Below are positions 1-8,117 of a DNA stretch of 64,000 nt, piece by piece. The translations under genes were made by a program, and so were the position numbers. This stretch comes from Acidobacteriota bacterium (lineage in GTDB: Bacteria > Acidobacteriota > Vicinamibacteria > Vicinamibacterales > SCN-69-37): the NCBI GenBank assembly GCA_947467605.1, contig CANIII010000006.1:124001-188000 (forward strand), read 5' to 3'. Each line of letters begins with the position of its first letter. Within the stretch, counting starts at the first letter, position 1. The notes beneath the pieces were generated by a model that worked only from the letters and a program-made list of their open reading frames with translations, did no database searches and was not told the origin of the DNA.

Positions 1-34
1 ACTTACCACGGCAGAGGGGTGGAGCTCGAGAAGC

Positions 35-50
35 TGGTACCGGCGTTGCC
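35..50 (+). promoter_or_regulatory. Sigma-54-type promoter of the pilin gene
   Basis: TGGTAC at 35-40 and TTGC at 46-49 fit the RpoN consensus TGGCACG-N4-TTGCW. The invariant GG (36-37) and GC (48-49) are exactly 12 bases apart, the spacing sigma-54 requires. Transcription would start near base 60, about 50 bases before the pilin ATG. In other bacteria pilA is commonly RpoN/PilR dependent, which supports the reading. No rpoN or pilR gene is in the window. Confidence 0.68.
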
Positions 51-109
51 TATAGAGAGCGTGTGAGTTTCCTGCGGTTCGTGCGCACAACTTTTTCGAG
101 GAGCATGTG

Positions 110-631
110 ATGAAGAACAACAAGCAAGCGGGTTTCACTTTGATCGAGCTGTTGATCGTCGTGGCGATCATCAGCATCATTGCGGCGATTGCCGTGCCGG
201 GTCTGTTGCGCGCGCGAATGACGGGTAACGAGACGTCTGCGATCGGGTCACTGAAGGCCGTCACATCGGCGCAGGTCGCGTATTCCGCCTCGTGCGGCAA
301 CAACGGCTATGCCGCGACGTTTGTGGTGCTCGGCACGCCGGCACCAGGCACGACCGATGGCTTCATCTCGGCGGACCTGGGCGGCGCAGCTGCACCGCAG
401 AAGAGCGGCTACAACTTCACGCTCGGTGCCGGCACGGGTTCGGCGGCCGGTCCGAATGACTGTAACGGCACGGCCACGATTACGGCGTACTACGCGACGG
501 CTGTACCGCAGACGTTCGGCACGACGGGGGGCCGCTCGTTTGCGACCAACGCGGGCAGCACGATCTGGCAGGCGAACGTCGCCACCGCACCAACCGAACC
601 GTTCGGCGCACCCGCGACGCCTATTCAGTAG
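110..631 (+). CDS. pilA: Type IV pilin / major pseudopilin
   Basis: This 173-residue protein is a class III signal peptide protein. A short leader ending in Gly8 is followed by FTLIE, so prepilin peptidase should cut after Gly8 and leave Phe1 and Glu5 of the mature pilin. The hydrophobic N-terminal helix (about residues 9-33) anchors the subunit in the membrane and then in the fibre core. The C-terminal globular part has only two cysteines, Cys62 and Cys118, a likely disulfide pair. The ATG at 110 is preferred over the GTG at 107 because GAGGAG at 98-103 is then six bases upstream. A strong hairpin follows the stop. The pilus genes from 4643 to 7543 process and accompany it. It could instead be a GspG-type pseudopilin, since the motif is shared. 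Confidence 0.85.
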   Translation: MKNNKQAGFTLIELLIVVAIISIIAAIAVPGLLRARMTGNETSAIGSLKAVTSAQVAYSASCGNNGYAATFVVLGTPAPGTTDGFISADLGGAAAPQKSGYNFTLGAGTGSAAGPNDCNGTATITAYYATAVPQTFGTTGGRSFATNAGSTIWQANVATAPTEPFGAPATPIQ

Positions 632-642
632 GTAGTGACGAA

Positions 643-667
643 GGGGGGCCGGGAGTTCCGGCCCCCC
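643..667 (+). terminator. Terminator-like hairpin after the pilin gene
   Basis: A perfect 10-base-pair stem (643-652 with 658-667) encloses a 5-base loop just downstream of the pilin stop. There is no T-run after it, so it may act as an attenuator or mRNA stabiliser rather than a full intrinsic terminator. Such a structure lets a pilin be made in excess over the genes downstream. Confidence 0.6.
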
Positions 668-706
668 AGTCTGTGGCTGTCCGTGATAAAACAGCCTCAC
701 AGACCT

Positions 707-1984
707 ATGACCTCACGCTCCCGTCTCCTCATTCTTGTGCTGGCCCTCATCGGCTTGGGTGTGTCCAGCGACGCCACGTGGATTCACCACAAGCTGCTCA
801 CCGACGCGACGTACACGCCGGTGTGCGACGTCAACACGACGTTCAATTGCTCTGAGGTATATCGCAGCGCCTACGGCACGGTGCGCGGCATTCCGGTCGC
901 GCTCGGTGGCGTGGTGTGGTTCGGCCTTGTCGCGCTGATCGCGGGGTTTGCCAAGCCGTCTTCCCAGAATGACAAGAGCCATCCGGCCGGCGCGTATCTC
1001 TTCGCGCTGTCGACGATCGGCCTCGCGGTGGTCCTGTCACTCGCGTACACGTCCTTCGCCATCCTCAAGACCTACTGCGTGTTGTGTCTCGCGACCTACG
1101 TGTGTGTAATCGGCATCTTCATTGTGGCGGGCATGACGGCGTCGATTCCGATGACGAGTTTGCCGTCGCGCATCTTCGGTGACCTCAAAGGCCTCGTGAA
1201 ACAGCCCATCCCGCTGCTCGTCGCGGTGTTGTTCATGCTCGGCACGGCCACGATCGCCGGATTCCTTCAGGGTGAGGTCGCCGGCAACGTGCCGATGACA
1301 TCGAGTGCCGCTCCGCCGAAGCTCGAAGGTGCAACCGCTTCGAAGGCCGCTACCACGACCGGCGCGCAGGATGACCCGAAGGCGCAGTTCGAAGCCTGGT
1401 GGAATGCGCAGCCGCGCATCGAGACCGGCGTGCCGCTCGACGGCGCGAAGGTCGTCATCGTGAAGTTCAGCGACTTCCAGTGCCCGGGCTGCAAACAGAC
1501 CTGGCTGATGTATTCGCCGATCATCAAGAAATACACGGAAGGCCAGACGACCGTCCGCTACGTGATGAAGGATTTTCCGCTCAACAGCAACTGCAACGTC
1601 GCCGTGCAGACGCAGATGCACCCGTTCTCCTGTGAGGCCTCCGCGGCCTACCGTCTCGCCGTCGATCGCGGCAAGGGCGAGGTGATGGAGAAGTGGATCT
1701 TCGACAATCAGGAGAGGCTGACGAGCGCCTTGATCCGCACCGCCGCGAAGGACATTGCGGGCATCACGGATTTCGACCGTGACGCGCCGACCAAGCTTGC
1801 CGGCATCAAGAAGGACACGTCGGACGGCGGTGCACTTCAGATCAACTCGACGCCCACGTTCTACATCAACGGCGTGAAGCTCCCGACGGGGCAGTGGCTC
1901 AACCCCGACTACTTTGACCTCGCGATCCAGATTGAGCTGAGGCGGGCCGGCGTGGCCGCACCGCAGAAAGTCGGCGGCGAGTAA
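707..1984 (+). CDS. VKOR-DsbA fusion, disulfide-bond formation protein
   Basis: This 425-residue membrane protein oxidises cysteine pairs in exported proteins. The N-terminal half is a vitamin K epoxide reductase (VKOR) domain with several membrane helices, loop cysteines Cys40 and Cys48, and the quinone-side CVLC motif (Cys124, Cys127). After a Ser/Ala/Thr-rich linker comes a thioredoxin-fold DsbA-like domain with CPGC at 259-262 and a cis-proline motif (STPTFYING). One polypeptide thus combines the DsbA and DsbB jobs: electrons pass from substrate to CPGC, to the VKOR cysteines and then to quinone. The frame stays open upstream to 635, but the ATG at 707 begins a normal hydrophobic N-terminus beyond the hairpin at 643-667. 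Its place directly after a two-cysteine pilin suggests that pilin is a substrate, which is inference. Confidence 0.88.
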   Translation: MTSRSRLLILVLALIGLGVSSDATWIHHKLLTDATYTPVCDVNTTFNCSEVYRSAYGTVRGIPVALGGVVWFGLVALIAGFAKPSSQNDKSHPAGAYLFALSTIGLAVVLSLAYTSFAILKTYCVLCLATYVCVIGIFIVAGMTASIPMTSLPSRIFGDLKGLVKQPIPLLVAVLFMLGTATIAGFLQGEVAGNVPMTSSAAPPKLEGATASKAATTTGAQDDPKAQFEAWWNAQPRIETGVPLDGAKVVIVKFSDFQCPGCKQTWLMYSPIIKKYTEGQTTVRYVMKDFPLNSNCNVAVQTQMHPFSCEASAAYRLAVDRGKGEVMEKWIFDNQERLTSALIRTAAKDIAGITDFDRDAPTKLAGIKKDTSDGGALQINSTPTFYINGVKLPTGQWLNPDYFDLAIQIELRRAGVAAPQKVGGE

Positions 1985-2005
1985 TTTCGCCGCCCGTTCG
2001 GGCGC

Positions 2006-2935
2006 ATGCAGAGCGTCGTCCGCACGGAGCAACTGACCAAGGATTTCCTCACCGGCTTCTGGAAGCCGCGGCCGGGGCGCGTGCTCGACGCGGTGTCGTT
2101 CGACGTGCCGCGCGGTGAAGTGTTCGGACTGCTCGGGCCGAACGGTGCCGGCAAGACGACGACCATCAAACTTCTCATGGATCTCCTGCGTCCCACACAA
2201 GGGCGCGCCGAGATCTTTGGTCGTCCCGTGAGCGACGCCGACGTTCGGCAGCGCGTCGGTTTTGTGCCCGAGCAGCCCTACTACTACGACCACCTCAGCG
2301 CTGAAGAGCTCGTGCAGTATTTCGCCGGGCTCAGCGGACTCAGCCGTGTTGACGCAGTGGCGAGGACCGCCGCGGTGTTGACACGCACGGGCGTTCGCGA
2401 CGAAGACCGTCGTCGGCCGCTGCGGCAGTTCTCGAAGGGCATGCTGCAGCGCGTTGGTCTCGCGCAGGCGCTGGTTCATGATCCTGAGTTGGTTGTGCTC
2501 GATGAGCCGATGTCTGGTCTCGACCCCATTGGCCGGCGCGACGTTCGACAAATCATCATGCAACTGCGCGATGAGGGGCGGACGGTGCTCTTCAGCTCAC
2601 ACATCCTCGCCGACGCCGAACTACTCTGCAGCCACGTCGCGATCCTCGCGCGCGGCCAGGTGGTGGCGCTCGGGAAACTCACAGACTTGACGGCGCCGGC
2701 CATGCATGGCTCCGAAGTGGTCGTGTCGAACGTCAACGCCGAGGCCGCTGCGCGCATTGGGGCCCATGCCGCCCGTGTCACCGAGATCGCCGACGGCCGC
2801 TACTGCTTCGAGTTGGCGCCCGGTGAACGGCCCGAACCAGTGATCGCCATCCTTGCCGCGGCCGGCGCCACACTCGTGTCGGTATCGCCCGTGCGCGCAT
2901 CGCTCGAAGATATTTTCCTGGAGGCGATCCAGTGA
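2006..2935 (+). CDS. ABC transporter ATP-binding protein
   Basis: This is a 309-residue ABC ATPase. Walker A is GPNGAGKT at about 44-51, Walker B and the D-loop are LVVLDEP...GLDP at about 162-174, and the signature motif is the degenerate FSKGM at about 142-146. The C-terminal extension of about 90 residues is typical of ABC-2 type exporters. It forms a translationally coupled pair with the next gene (overlapping GTGA). No Shine-Dalgarno sequence is visible: a small hairpin (CGCCC-GTTC-GGGCG, 1991-2004) abuts the ATG. The substrate is unknown. Position inside the pilus block suggests envelope or pilus-related export, but nothing in the sequence proves it. Confidence 0.88.
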   Translation: MQSVVRTEQLTKDFLTGFWKPRPGRVLDAVSFDVPRGEVFGLLGPNGAGKTTTIKLLMDLLRPTQGRAEIFGRPVSDADVRQRVGFVPEQPYYYDHLSAEELVQYFAGLSGLSRVDAVARTAAVLTRTGVRDEDRRRPLRQFSKGMLQRVGLAQALVHDPELVVLDEPMSGLDPIGRRDVRQIIMQLRDEGRTVLFSSHILADAELLCSHVAILARGQVVALGKLTDLTAPAMHGSEVVVSNVNAEAAARIGAHAARVTEIADGRYCFELAPGERPEPVIAILAAAGATLVSVSPVRASLEDIFLEAIQ

Positions 2936-3747
2936 GCGCCACGCGCGTGCAACTGGTCGCCTGGCACGTGTTCAAGGAAGGCGCGCGCGACCGCGTGCTC
3001 TTCACGATGGTGGGTTTCGCGGTGTTGCTCTTTGGCGCGTCATTGCTGCTGGGACAACTCACGGCGGGGCAGGATCTGAAGATCATCAAAGATCTGGGGC
3101 TCGCCGTGATCGAAGTCTCCGGCGTGTTGATGTCCGTCCTGATCGGCGTCGGCCTCGTGGCGCGCGAGATCGACAAACGCAGTATCTACGGTCTACTGGC
3201 GCGACCACTCCGTCGCTGGGAGTTCATTCTCGGCAAATACGTCGGCCTGCTGATGACGCTCGCCGCGAATGTTGCGGTCATGACCGTCGCGCTCTACGCG
3301 GTGCTGGCGTGGATGCAGTGGACCGCCACGCCGGCGGTGCGTGCGTCGTGGGAAGCACCTGCGCTCGACCCGGCGATGCTTGTGGCGGTCGTCCTGCTGA
3401 TGGGCGAGCTCGCCGTGTTGACGGCCGTCGCGCTTTTCTTCTCGACGTTCTCGTCAAGCGCGCTGTGGTCGACGCTCTTCAGCCTCGGCGTCTTTGTGGC
3501 TGGCCAGTTCAGCGGCCAGTTGCGTGAACTGGCCACCGCCGTTGGCTCCCGTGCCGCCGGCGCCGTCGGCACCGCCCTCGGACTGATACTGCCGGCGTTC
3601 GGCGCCTTCGACGTGAAGTCGCAGGTGGTGCACGGGCTCGCCATTCCGCTCGAGTTTGTTGGCATGACGATGGCGTACGCGGCGCTCTATGCGGCGGCGG
3701 TGCTGACGGCGACGATCGCGGTGTTCAATCGGCGGGACTTTCAATGA
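2932..3747 (+). CDS. ABC-2 type transporter permease
   Basis: This 271-residue protein has about six hydrophobic segments and is the membrane partner of the preceding ATPase. It starts with GTG in a four-base overlap with the ATPase stop and ends in an ATGA overlap with the next gene, so the three are very likely cotranslated. The family resembles NatB/ABC-2 permeases, including a Glu-rich cytoplasmic stretch (REIDKRSIYGLLARPL) after the second helix. Substrate unknown. Confidence 0.82.
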   Translation: MSATRVQLVAWHVFKEGARDRVLFTMVGFAVLLFGASLLLGQLTAGQDLKIIKDLGLAVIEVSGVLMSVLIGVGLVAREIDKRSIYGLLARPLRRWEFILGKYVGLLMTLAANVAVMTVALYAVLAWMQWTATPAVRASWEAPALDPAMLVAVVLLMGELAVLTAVALFFSTFSSSALWSTLFSLGVFVAGQFSGQLRELATAVGSRAAGAVGTALGLILPAFGAFDVKSQVVHGLAIPLEFVGMTMAYAALYAAAVLTATIAVFNRRDFQ

Positions 3748-4643
3748 CGCCGGGGCTCCGTAACCTGGCCGCGACCGCCGGCGTCGTGTCGCTCATGATT
3801 GGCTCCTCCTCCGTGTTGCGCGCGCGCGACGTGCGCGTGCCGCTTACGCAATCGGCCGATCGTGGGCTCTACATCCGCTCGGGCACGGTGGCCAAAACAC
3901 TGTCGATGTCGCTGCGCACGATTGCGGCCGACATGTATTGGCTCCGCACGATTCAACACTTCGGTGGCGATCGCCTCTCGCATCGTCGCGACCGGCCTTT
4001 TGAGTTGCTCCAGCCGCTGCTGGATTTGACGACGACACTGGATCCGAACTTCAACGCGGCGTATCGATTCGGCGCGATGTTTCTTTCAGAGCCGGCGCCC
4101 GGTGGTCCCGGCCGCGCCGATCAGGCGATTGCGCTGCTGGAAAAGGGGCTTCGCGCACAGCCGGCCAGGTGGCAGTACGCGCAAGACATCGGCTTCGTGC
4201 ATCTCTGGAATCGCGGCGACGCGAAGGAAGCTGCACTGTGGTTTCACCGCGCGGCAGAGATGCCCGGCGCGCCCAATTGGCTCAATGCCGTTGCAGCGAC
4301 GACGATGGCCGGGGCAGATCGTCAGGTGGCAGGCGCGTGGCTCGAGGACATGGTTGCGCATGCGCCGGAAGGGTGGCTGCGCGCGATAGCGCAGAGACGA
4401 CTCGCGCAACTCACCGCGATGAACGCGATCGAGCAGCTCGAAGCACTCGTTGCGCCGTTTCAGAAGAAGATGCAGCGCAATCCCACAGGGTGGGACGACT
4501 TCATGGCGGTGGGATTGATTGCCGGCGTGCCGATCGATCCGGCGGGTGCGCCGTATGTGTACTTTCCCGCGAGCGGACTCGTACGACTGCACCCGCAGTC
4601 GCCGCTGTCGCCGTTGCCCGTCTTGCCAGAGCGTCCGCGCTGA
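3744..4643 (+). CDS. Membrane-anchored TPR-like protein of the pilus block
   Basis: This 299-residue protein has an N-terminal hydrophobic segment (about residues 7-22) and then helical repeats resembling tetratricopeptides. Repeats with Trp-Gln/Tyr pairs and 'GLRAQPARWQYAQDIGFVHLW'-type helices occupy about residues 80-220. It likely sits at the membrane as an assembly scaffold. It overlaps the permease stop by four bases and its own stop overlaps the prepilin peptidase ATG by one base, so it belongs to the same transcript. No enzymatic motif is seen. A link to pilus assembly rests on context only. Confidence 0.6.
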   Translation: MTPGLRNLAATAGVVSLMIGSSSVLRARDVRVPLTQSADRGLYIRSGTVAKTLSMSLRTIAADMYWLRTIQHFGGDRLSHRRDRPFELLQPLLDLTTTLDPNFNAAYRFGAMFLSEPAPGGPGRADQAIALLEKGLRAQPARWQYAQDIGFVHLWNRGDAKEAALWFHRAAEMPGAPNWLNAVAATTMAGADRQVAGAWLEDMVAHAPEGWLRAIAQRRLAQLTAMNAIEQLEALVAPFQKKMQRNPTGWDDFMAVGLIAGVPIDPAGAPYVYFPASGLVRLHPQSPLSPLPVLPERPR

Positions 4644-5416
4644 TGGAGATCGCGATTGTTGCGCTCGCGGCCGCGTTCGGTCTGTGCATCGGCAGTTTCC
4701 TGAACGTGTGCGTTCACCGATTACCGCGCGGTGAGTCGGTGGTCTCGCCCGGGTCGCGGTGCGCGGCCTGCGGCACACCGATCCGCTGGTTCGACAATCT
4801 GCCGGTCGCGAGCTACCTCATGCTCGGCGGCAAGTGCCGGGCGTGCGGCGCGTCTTACTCAGCGCGCTATCTGGTCGTTGAGTTGATCACGGCGCTCGCG
4901 TTCGCGCTGACCGCGGCGGTCTTTGAGCCTGGGCCGCTGCTCGTGGTGCGCGTCGTCTTTGCGGCGATGCTCGTGGCGCTGTTCTTCATCGACTTGGAAC
5001 ATCAGCTGCTGCCGGATGCGATCACGCTGCCGGGCATCGCGATCGGTCTTGGCGCCAGCGTGTTTCTCGCTCCCGGACTGGTTGCGAGTGCCACTGGAGC
5101 CGCGATCGGTGCGGCTGTTCTCCTGGCCATCCGATGGGTGTGGAAACGCGCGACTGGCGTGGACGGCATGGGTCTTGGCGACGTGAAGATGCTCGCGATG
5201 ATCGGCGCATTTCTCGGCTGGCAGCAGGTCTGGCTGGTGCTGTTCGTGGCGAGCCTGACCGGCGCCGTCGTGGGCGTGACCATCGCGACGGCTGGTCGCG
5301 GCTCCATGAAGACGCGTCTGCCGTTCGGCACGTTCCTCGCGGTTGCGGCGTTCCTCGCGGCGTGTTGGGGCGAGCCGGTCATCGCCTGGTACGTCGGGCT
5401 GATTACACTTCAGTAA
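4643..5416 (+). CDS. pilD: Prepilin peptidase / N-methyltransferase
   Basis: This 257-residue inner-membrane aspartic protease removes pilin leaders and N-methylates the new N-terminus. Two zinc-type CxxC pairs lie at Cys40/Cys43 and Cys65/Cys68, as in full-length PilD/GspO. The aspartates of the A24 family lie in the IDLEHQLLPD stretch (about 116-125) and the GLGDVK motif (Asp180). About seven membrane helices follow the zinc loop. The ATG at 4643 is chosen because it starts at the conserved N-terminus and overlaps the previous stop by one base; the longer open frame upstream is antisense-type noise over the TPR gene. Substrates are the pilins at 110, 5542, 6021 and perhaps 6944. Confidence 0.93.
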   Translation: MEIAIVALAAAFGLCIGSFLNVCVHRLPRGESVVSPGSRCAACGTPIRWFDNLPVASYLMLGGKCRACGASYSARYLVVELITALAFALTAAVFEPGPLLVVRVVFAAMLVALFFIDLEHQLLPDAITLPGIAIGLGASVFLAPGLVASATGAAIGAAVLLAIRWVWKRATGVDGMGLGDVKMLAMIGAFLGWQQVWLVLFVASLTGAVVGVTIATAGRGSMKTRLPFGTFLAVAAFLAACWGEPVIAWYVGLITLQ

Positions 5417-5427
5417 GCGAGTATCCG

Positions 5428-5446
5428 CGTGGCAAAAATTGCCACG
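5428..5446. terminator. Inverted repeat after pilD
   Basis: CGTGGCAA (5428-5435) and TTGCCACG (5439-5446) form a perfect 8-base stem with a 3-base loop, followed by TTTCC, 11 bases after the pilD stop. It could be a weak terminator or an operator for the minor-pilin genes downstream. It resembles half of a sigma-54 site but the GG-GC distance is 10, not 12. Confidence 0.45.
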
Positions 5447-5518
5447 TTTCCACTTAACAAACCTCACAAAAACATTCACGTTTTCGGCTGCCACGCGCGT
5501 CTGGCCCGAGGACGCATC

Positions 5519-5534
5519 TGGAGCGCAAGTTGCA
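5519..5534 (+). promoter_or_regulatory. Second sigma-54-type site, before the minor pilins
   Basis: TGGAGCG-CAAG-TTGCA matches the RpoN consensus, including the strict 12-base GG (5520-5521) to GC (5532-5533) spacing. The predicted start of transcription is near 5544. That lies within the first codons of the next gene, so if the site is real that gene must start at the GTG at 5548 or be read mainly from upstream. The match is good but the geometry is awkward. Confidence 0.42.
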
Positions 5535-5541
5535 ATAGTGA

Positions 5542-6024
5542 ATGTATGTGAAGGGCTTCTCTCTGGTCGAAGTGCTGGTGGCGATGGCGCTCGTGGCGTC
5601 GAGTGCGCTTGGTCTGGCGGAGCTGTTTGCACTCGCAGCTCGCGTCACACAGGCCTCGCGCATCGACACCGTGATGACCATGGCCGCCGAGACGAAGATG
5701 GCCGAACTGCGAGGCCTCACGTGGGCGTACGACCCGGCCGGCGGAGGCGCCCCAATCTCAGATCCAGCGCTGGCGACGTCGCCAGCCTCCGCGCTCCGCA
5801 CGAACACGAGCGGCTTTGTCGACTTCATCGATGGGGCCGGCGCGGTGGTTGGGGTTGGCACAGCGGCGCCGCGCCAGGGTGTCTACCTGCGTCGATGGAG
5901 CATCGCACCGATGCCCGCCGATCCGGTGAACACGTTGGTCTTGCAGGTCATGGCGGCGCCCGTGACGCGGCCGGCGTCGCGCGATGTGCATCTCATCTCA
6001 ATCCTGTCGAGGACCGCGCAGTGA
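5542..6024 (+). CDS. PilV-like minor pilin / type IV prepilin
   Basis: This protein of up to 160 residues has a four-residue leader and the prepilin cleavage motif GFSLVE followed by a hydrophobic helix. It is a minor (pseudo)pilin of PilV/GspI type, probably part of the tip or priming complex. No good Shine-Dalgarno sequence precedes the ATG at 5542; the GTG at 5548 would also leave an intact G-FSLVE site. The stop overlaps the next start (GTGA), so it is cotranslated with the two following pilin-like genes. Confidence 0.75.
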   Translation: MYVKGFSLVEVLVAMALVASSALGLAELFALAARVTQASRIDTVMTMAAETKMAELRGLTWAYDPAGGGAPISDPALATSPASALRTNTSGFVDFIDGAGAVVGVGTAAPRQGVYLRRWSIAPMPADPVNTLVLQVMAAPVTRPASRDVHLISILSRTAQ

Positions 6025-6947
6025 GATCCGCCGGGTTCAGCCTCGTCGAGACGTTGGTGGCACTCGTGCTGACGCTGATGGTGACCGGCACGGCGATGGC
6101 ACTCGTGATGCCCGCGTCACGCGTGTCGCAGACGCAACCAGAAGTGATGGACGTCCAGCAGCGCGCGAGAGTGGCCGCCGAGAGCATTGCGCGCGATGTG
6201 GCGTCTGCCGGTGCGGGTATCTACGCCGGTCCATTGCGCGGCGTGTTGACTGGTTCGACACCGGCAGTGCTACCGCGCCGGCTCGGCGCCCAGAGTGGTG
6301 ACGGCCCTGATGTGGCGCGGAGGAGTGCCATCACGGTGTTGTCTGTGCCAGCCACCGCATCGCAGACGACGACCGCAGCGACGATCTCGTCTGGCGCGTT
6401 GGCGCTGTCGGTGAACGCCGCGCCGATCTGTGGGGCGGCAGCGCTGTGTGGGTTGCTCGCCGGACAGGACGTCATTGTCAAAGACGCGACGGGGCATTTT
6501 GATATTTTCCGCATCACGCGCATTGCCGGGGCCGTCGCGACGCTTCGGCATCACGGTCAGGATCTGGCGTGGAGCTATCCGGCCGGCTCCACGGTGTCGC
6601 AGGTGATATCGCGCACCTACGATTTCGACGCCGCCGCGCGCCAGCTGCGCCAGTACGACGGCGACCAAAGCGATCAGCCGGCCGTCGATCATCTCGCGGC
6701 CGTTTCCTTCAGTTACTGGGGGACCGGCGTCTTAGGTTCAGGATTGGCCGAACTGCCGTTGTCGACCTTCACGGATGGTCCATGGATTGGTGTCGGCACC
6801 ACGCGTTTCGATACGGATCTACTCCGCGTGCGAGTCATTCGTGTCGTCGTGTCGAGCGAGTCCGCTGTGGCGGCGCTCAGGAGTCGAGTGCCCGCGTTCC
6901 CCGTGTTGCGTGATATCTCGCCGCGCAGCCTGAGTGTGGGCCGATGA
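6021..6947 (+). CDS. PilW-like minor pilin
   Basis: This 308-residue protein has the short leader MRSAG followed by FSLVE and a long hydrophobic helix, the class III signal of PilW/GspJ-type proteins. The large C-terminal domain is rich in beta structure and contains two close cysteines (CGAALCG, about residues 134-140). The GTG at 6021 is chosen because it gives the canonical leader and overlaps the preceding stop. The stop overlaps the next ATG (ATGA). It is expected to need PilD processing and probably acts at the pilus tip. Confidence 0.78.
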   Translation: MRSAGFSLVETLVALVLTLMVTGTAMALVMPASRVSQTQPEVMDVQQRARVAAESIARDVASAGAGIYAGPLRGVLTGSTPAVLPRRLGAQSGDGPDVARRSAITVLSVPATASQTTTAATISSGALALSVNAAPICGAAALCGLLAGQDVIVKDATGHFDIFRITRIAGAVATLRHHGQDLAWSYPAGSTVSQVISRTYDFDAAARQLRQYDGDQSDQPAVDHLAAVSFSYWGTGVLGSGLAELPLSTFTDGPWIGVGTTRFDTDLLRVRVIRVVVSSESAVAALRSRVPAFPVLRDISPRSLSVGR

Positions 6948-7543
6948 GAGAGCAGGGTGCCGCATTGGTGCTGTCACTACTCGTGATCGTGTGCCTGTCG
7001 GGTCTCGGCCTTGGACTCGTGGCCGCCACCAGTGCCGAGCGGCAGATCGCGGGCAATGCCCGCGGCTCAGCGGCGACGATGATCGCCGCGGACGCCGCGA
7101 TCGAAGGCGTGCTCACGGAAATTGCTGCGGTGCCCGATTGGAGCACGCTCCTGGCCGGCGCGACGTCGCAGTTCCACGACGTCACCCACCGGCCGCTCTC
7201 GCCGGCGCGAGTCGTGCTCGACCTCGATCAAGTCACCACAGACATTCAGGCCGACGCCTCATCCACATACGTCCTCGGCGCGAACACGCCAGCGTGGCGA
7301 CTCTTTGCGTGGGGGACACTGGCGCAGATGGCCGGTCTTGCGGCCGGCGACAGCGGCGTCTACGTGGCGGTCTGGGTCGCCGACGACCCGGCCGATGCCG
7401 ACGGCTCGGCCACCACCGACGCTAACGCCACGATCATGCTGCACAGCGAGGCCTTCGGATTTGGCGCCACGCGCCGCAGCACTGAAGTGGTGATCGCTCG
7501 CGCGCCCATAGGCGTCCGCGTCCTGTCCTGGCGGAGCAAATAG
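6944..7543 (+). CDS. PilX-like protein of the minor pilin operon
   Basis: This 199-residue protein starts MREQGAALVLSLLVI, the typical PilX N-terminus in which Gly precedes a hydrophobic helix but the usual Glu5 is absent, as in GspK-like subunits. The rest is a soluble domain of about 165 residues. It overlaps the PilW-like gene by four bases. Its place after PilV- and PilW-like proteins matches the usual minor pilin order. No PilY1-type adhesin is visible nearby. Confidence 0.68.
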   Translation: MREQGAALVLSLLVIVCLSGLGLGLVAATSAERQIAGNARGSAATMIAADAAIEGVLTEIAAVPDWSTLLAGATSQFHDVTHRPLSPARVVLDLDQVTTDIQADASSTYVLGANTPAWRLFAWGTLAQMAGLAAGDSGVYVAVWVADDPADADGSATTDANATIMLHSEAFGFGATRRSTEVVIARAPIGVRVLSWRSK

Positions 7544-7545
7544 TC

Positions 7546-8100
7546 ATGCCCTGGACCCTCCCCGCCATCGTCATGCTCATCATCGCCGCCACGCGCGGCG
7601 GCAATGGCGGCACGCTCGCCGATGCCGCGTTCTACGAGTCCATTCGCCGCGCACTAACGCCGGCCGCCACCCGATCAGTCACGATGGCCGACATTCCACT
7701 GGCCGAACGAAGAACCGCCGAACCCGAATCTCCGCCCAAGCCGGCCGAACCCCCGTCGAAAGCGGTGGAACCCGCGGCGAAGCCAGACGAACCTGTCGTG
7801 AAAGCCGCCGAACCCGTCGCGTCCGAGTCCGATTGGCGCGCGCGCATGGCGGCGGCACGAACCTCGCTCGAGAGCGACGAGTTACTGGCAGAAGCCCTGC
7901 AGGGACGGGTCAACGGACTCACCACGCAGTCCATCAACCTCGACGACCCGGCCCAGCGCGCAGCCGTTCAGACACAGCGGACACGTGCGCTAACAGAACT
8001 TGATCGACTCACACGGCAGGTGGAGAAAGACAAGCTGGCAATCGTTGCTATTGAAGAGGACGCGAGGAAGAAGAACATCCCACCCGGCTGGATTCGATAG
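7546..8100 (+). CDS. Small exported protein with Pro/Glu/Lys repeats and coiled coil
   Basis: I do not recognise the family. The 184-residue product has an N-terminal hydrophobic segment (about residues 3-16). A low-complexity stretch follows at about 57-95, in which PAEP/AVEPAAKPDEP-type units recur. A charged helical region at about 98-180 is likely a coiled coil. It starts three bases after the PilX-like stop, so it is almost certainly in the same operon. A periplasm-spanning spacer or assembly helper is conceivable, but no motif supports a specific role. Confidence 0.55.
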   Translation: MPWTLPAIVMLIIAATRGGNGGTLADAAFYESIRRALTPAATRSVTMADIPLAERRTAEPESPPKPAEPPSKAVEPAAKPDEPVVKAAEPVASESDWRARMAAARTSLESDELLAEALQGRVNGLTTQSINLDDPAQRAAVQTQRTRALTELDRLTRQVEKDKLAIVAIEEDARKKNIPPGWIR

Positions 8101-8117
8101 ACAGATCAGGAGCGATC

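Noticed and set aside
1037-2563. A 508-codon open frame on the minus strand
   Set aside because: It runs antisense to the VKOR-DsbA and ABC ATPase genes, whose motifs are intact; its product has no recognisable domain and the His/Arg-rich composition of a shadow frame.
5430-5446. Sigma-54 promoter in the hairpin after pilD
   Set aside because: TGGCA and TTGCC are present but the GG-GC distance is 10 bases rather than the required 12.
5502-5515. Another sigma-54 site upstream of the PilV-like gene
   Set aside because: GG to GC is 11 bases apart and the TTGC element is missing.
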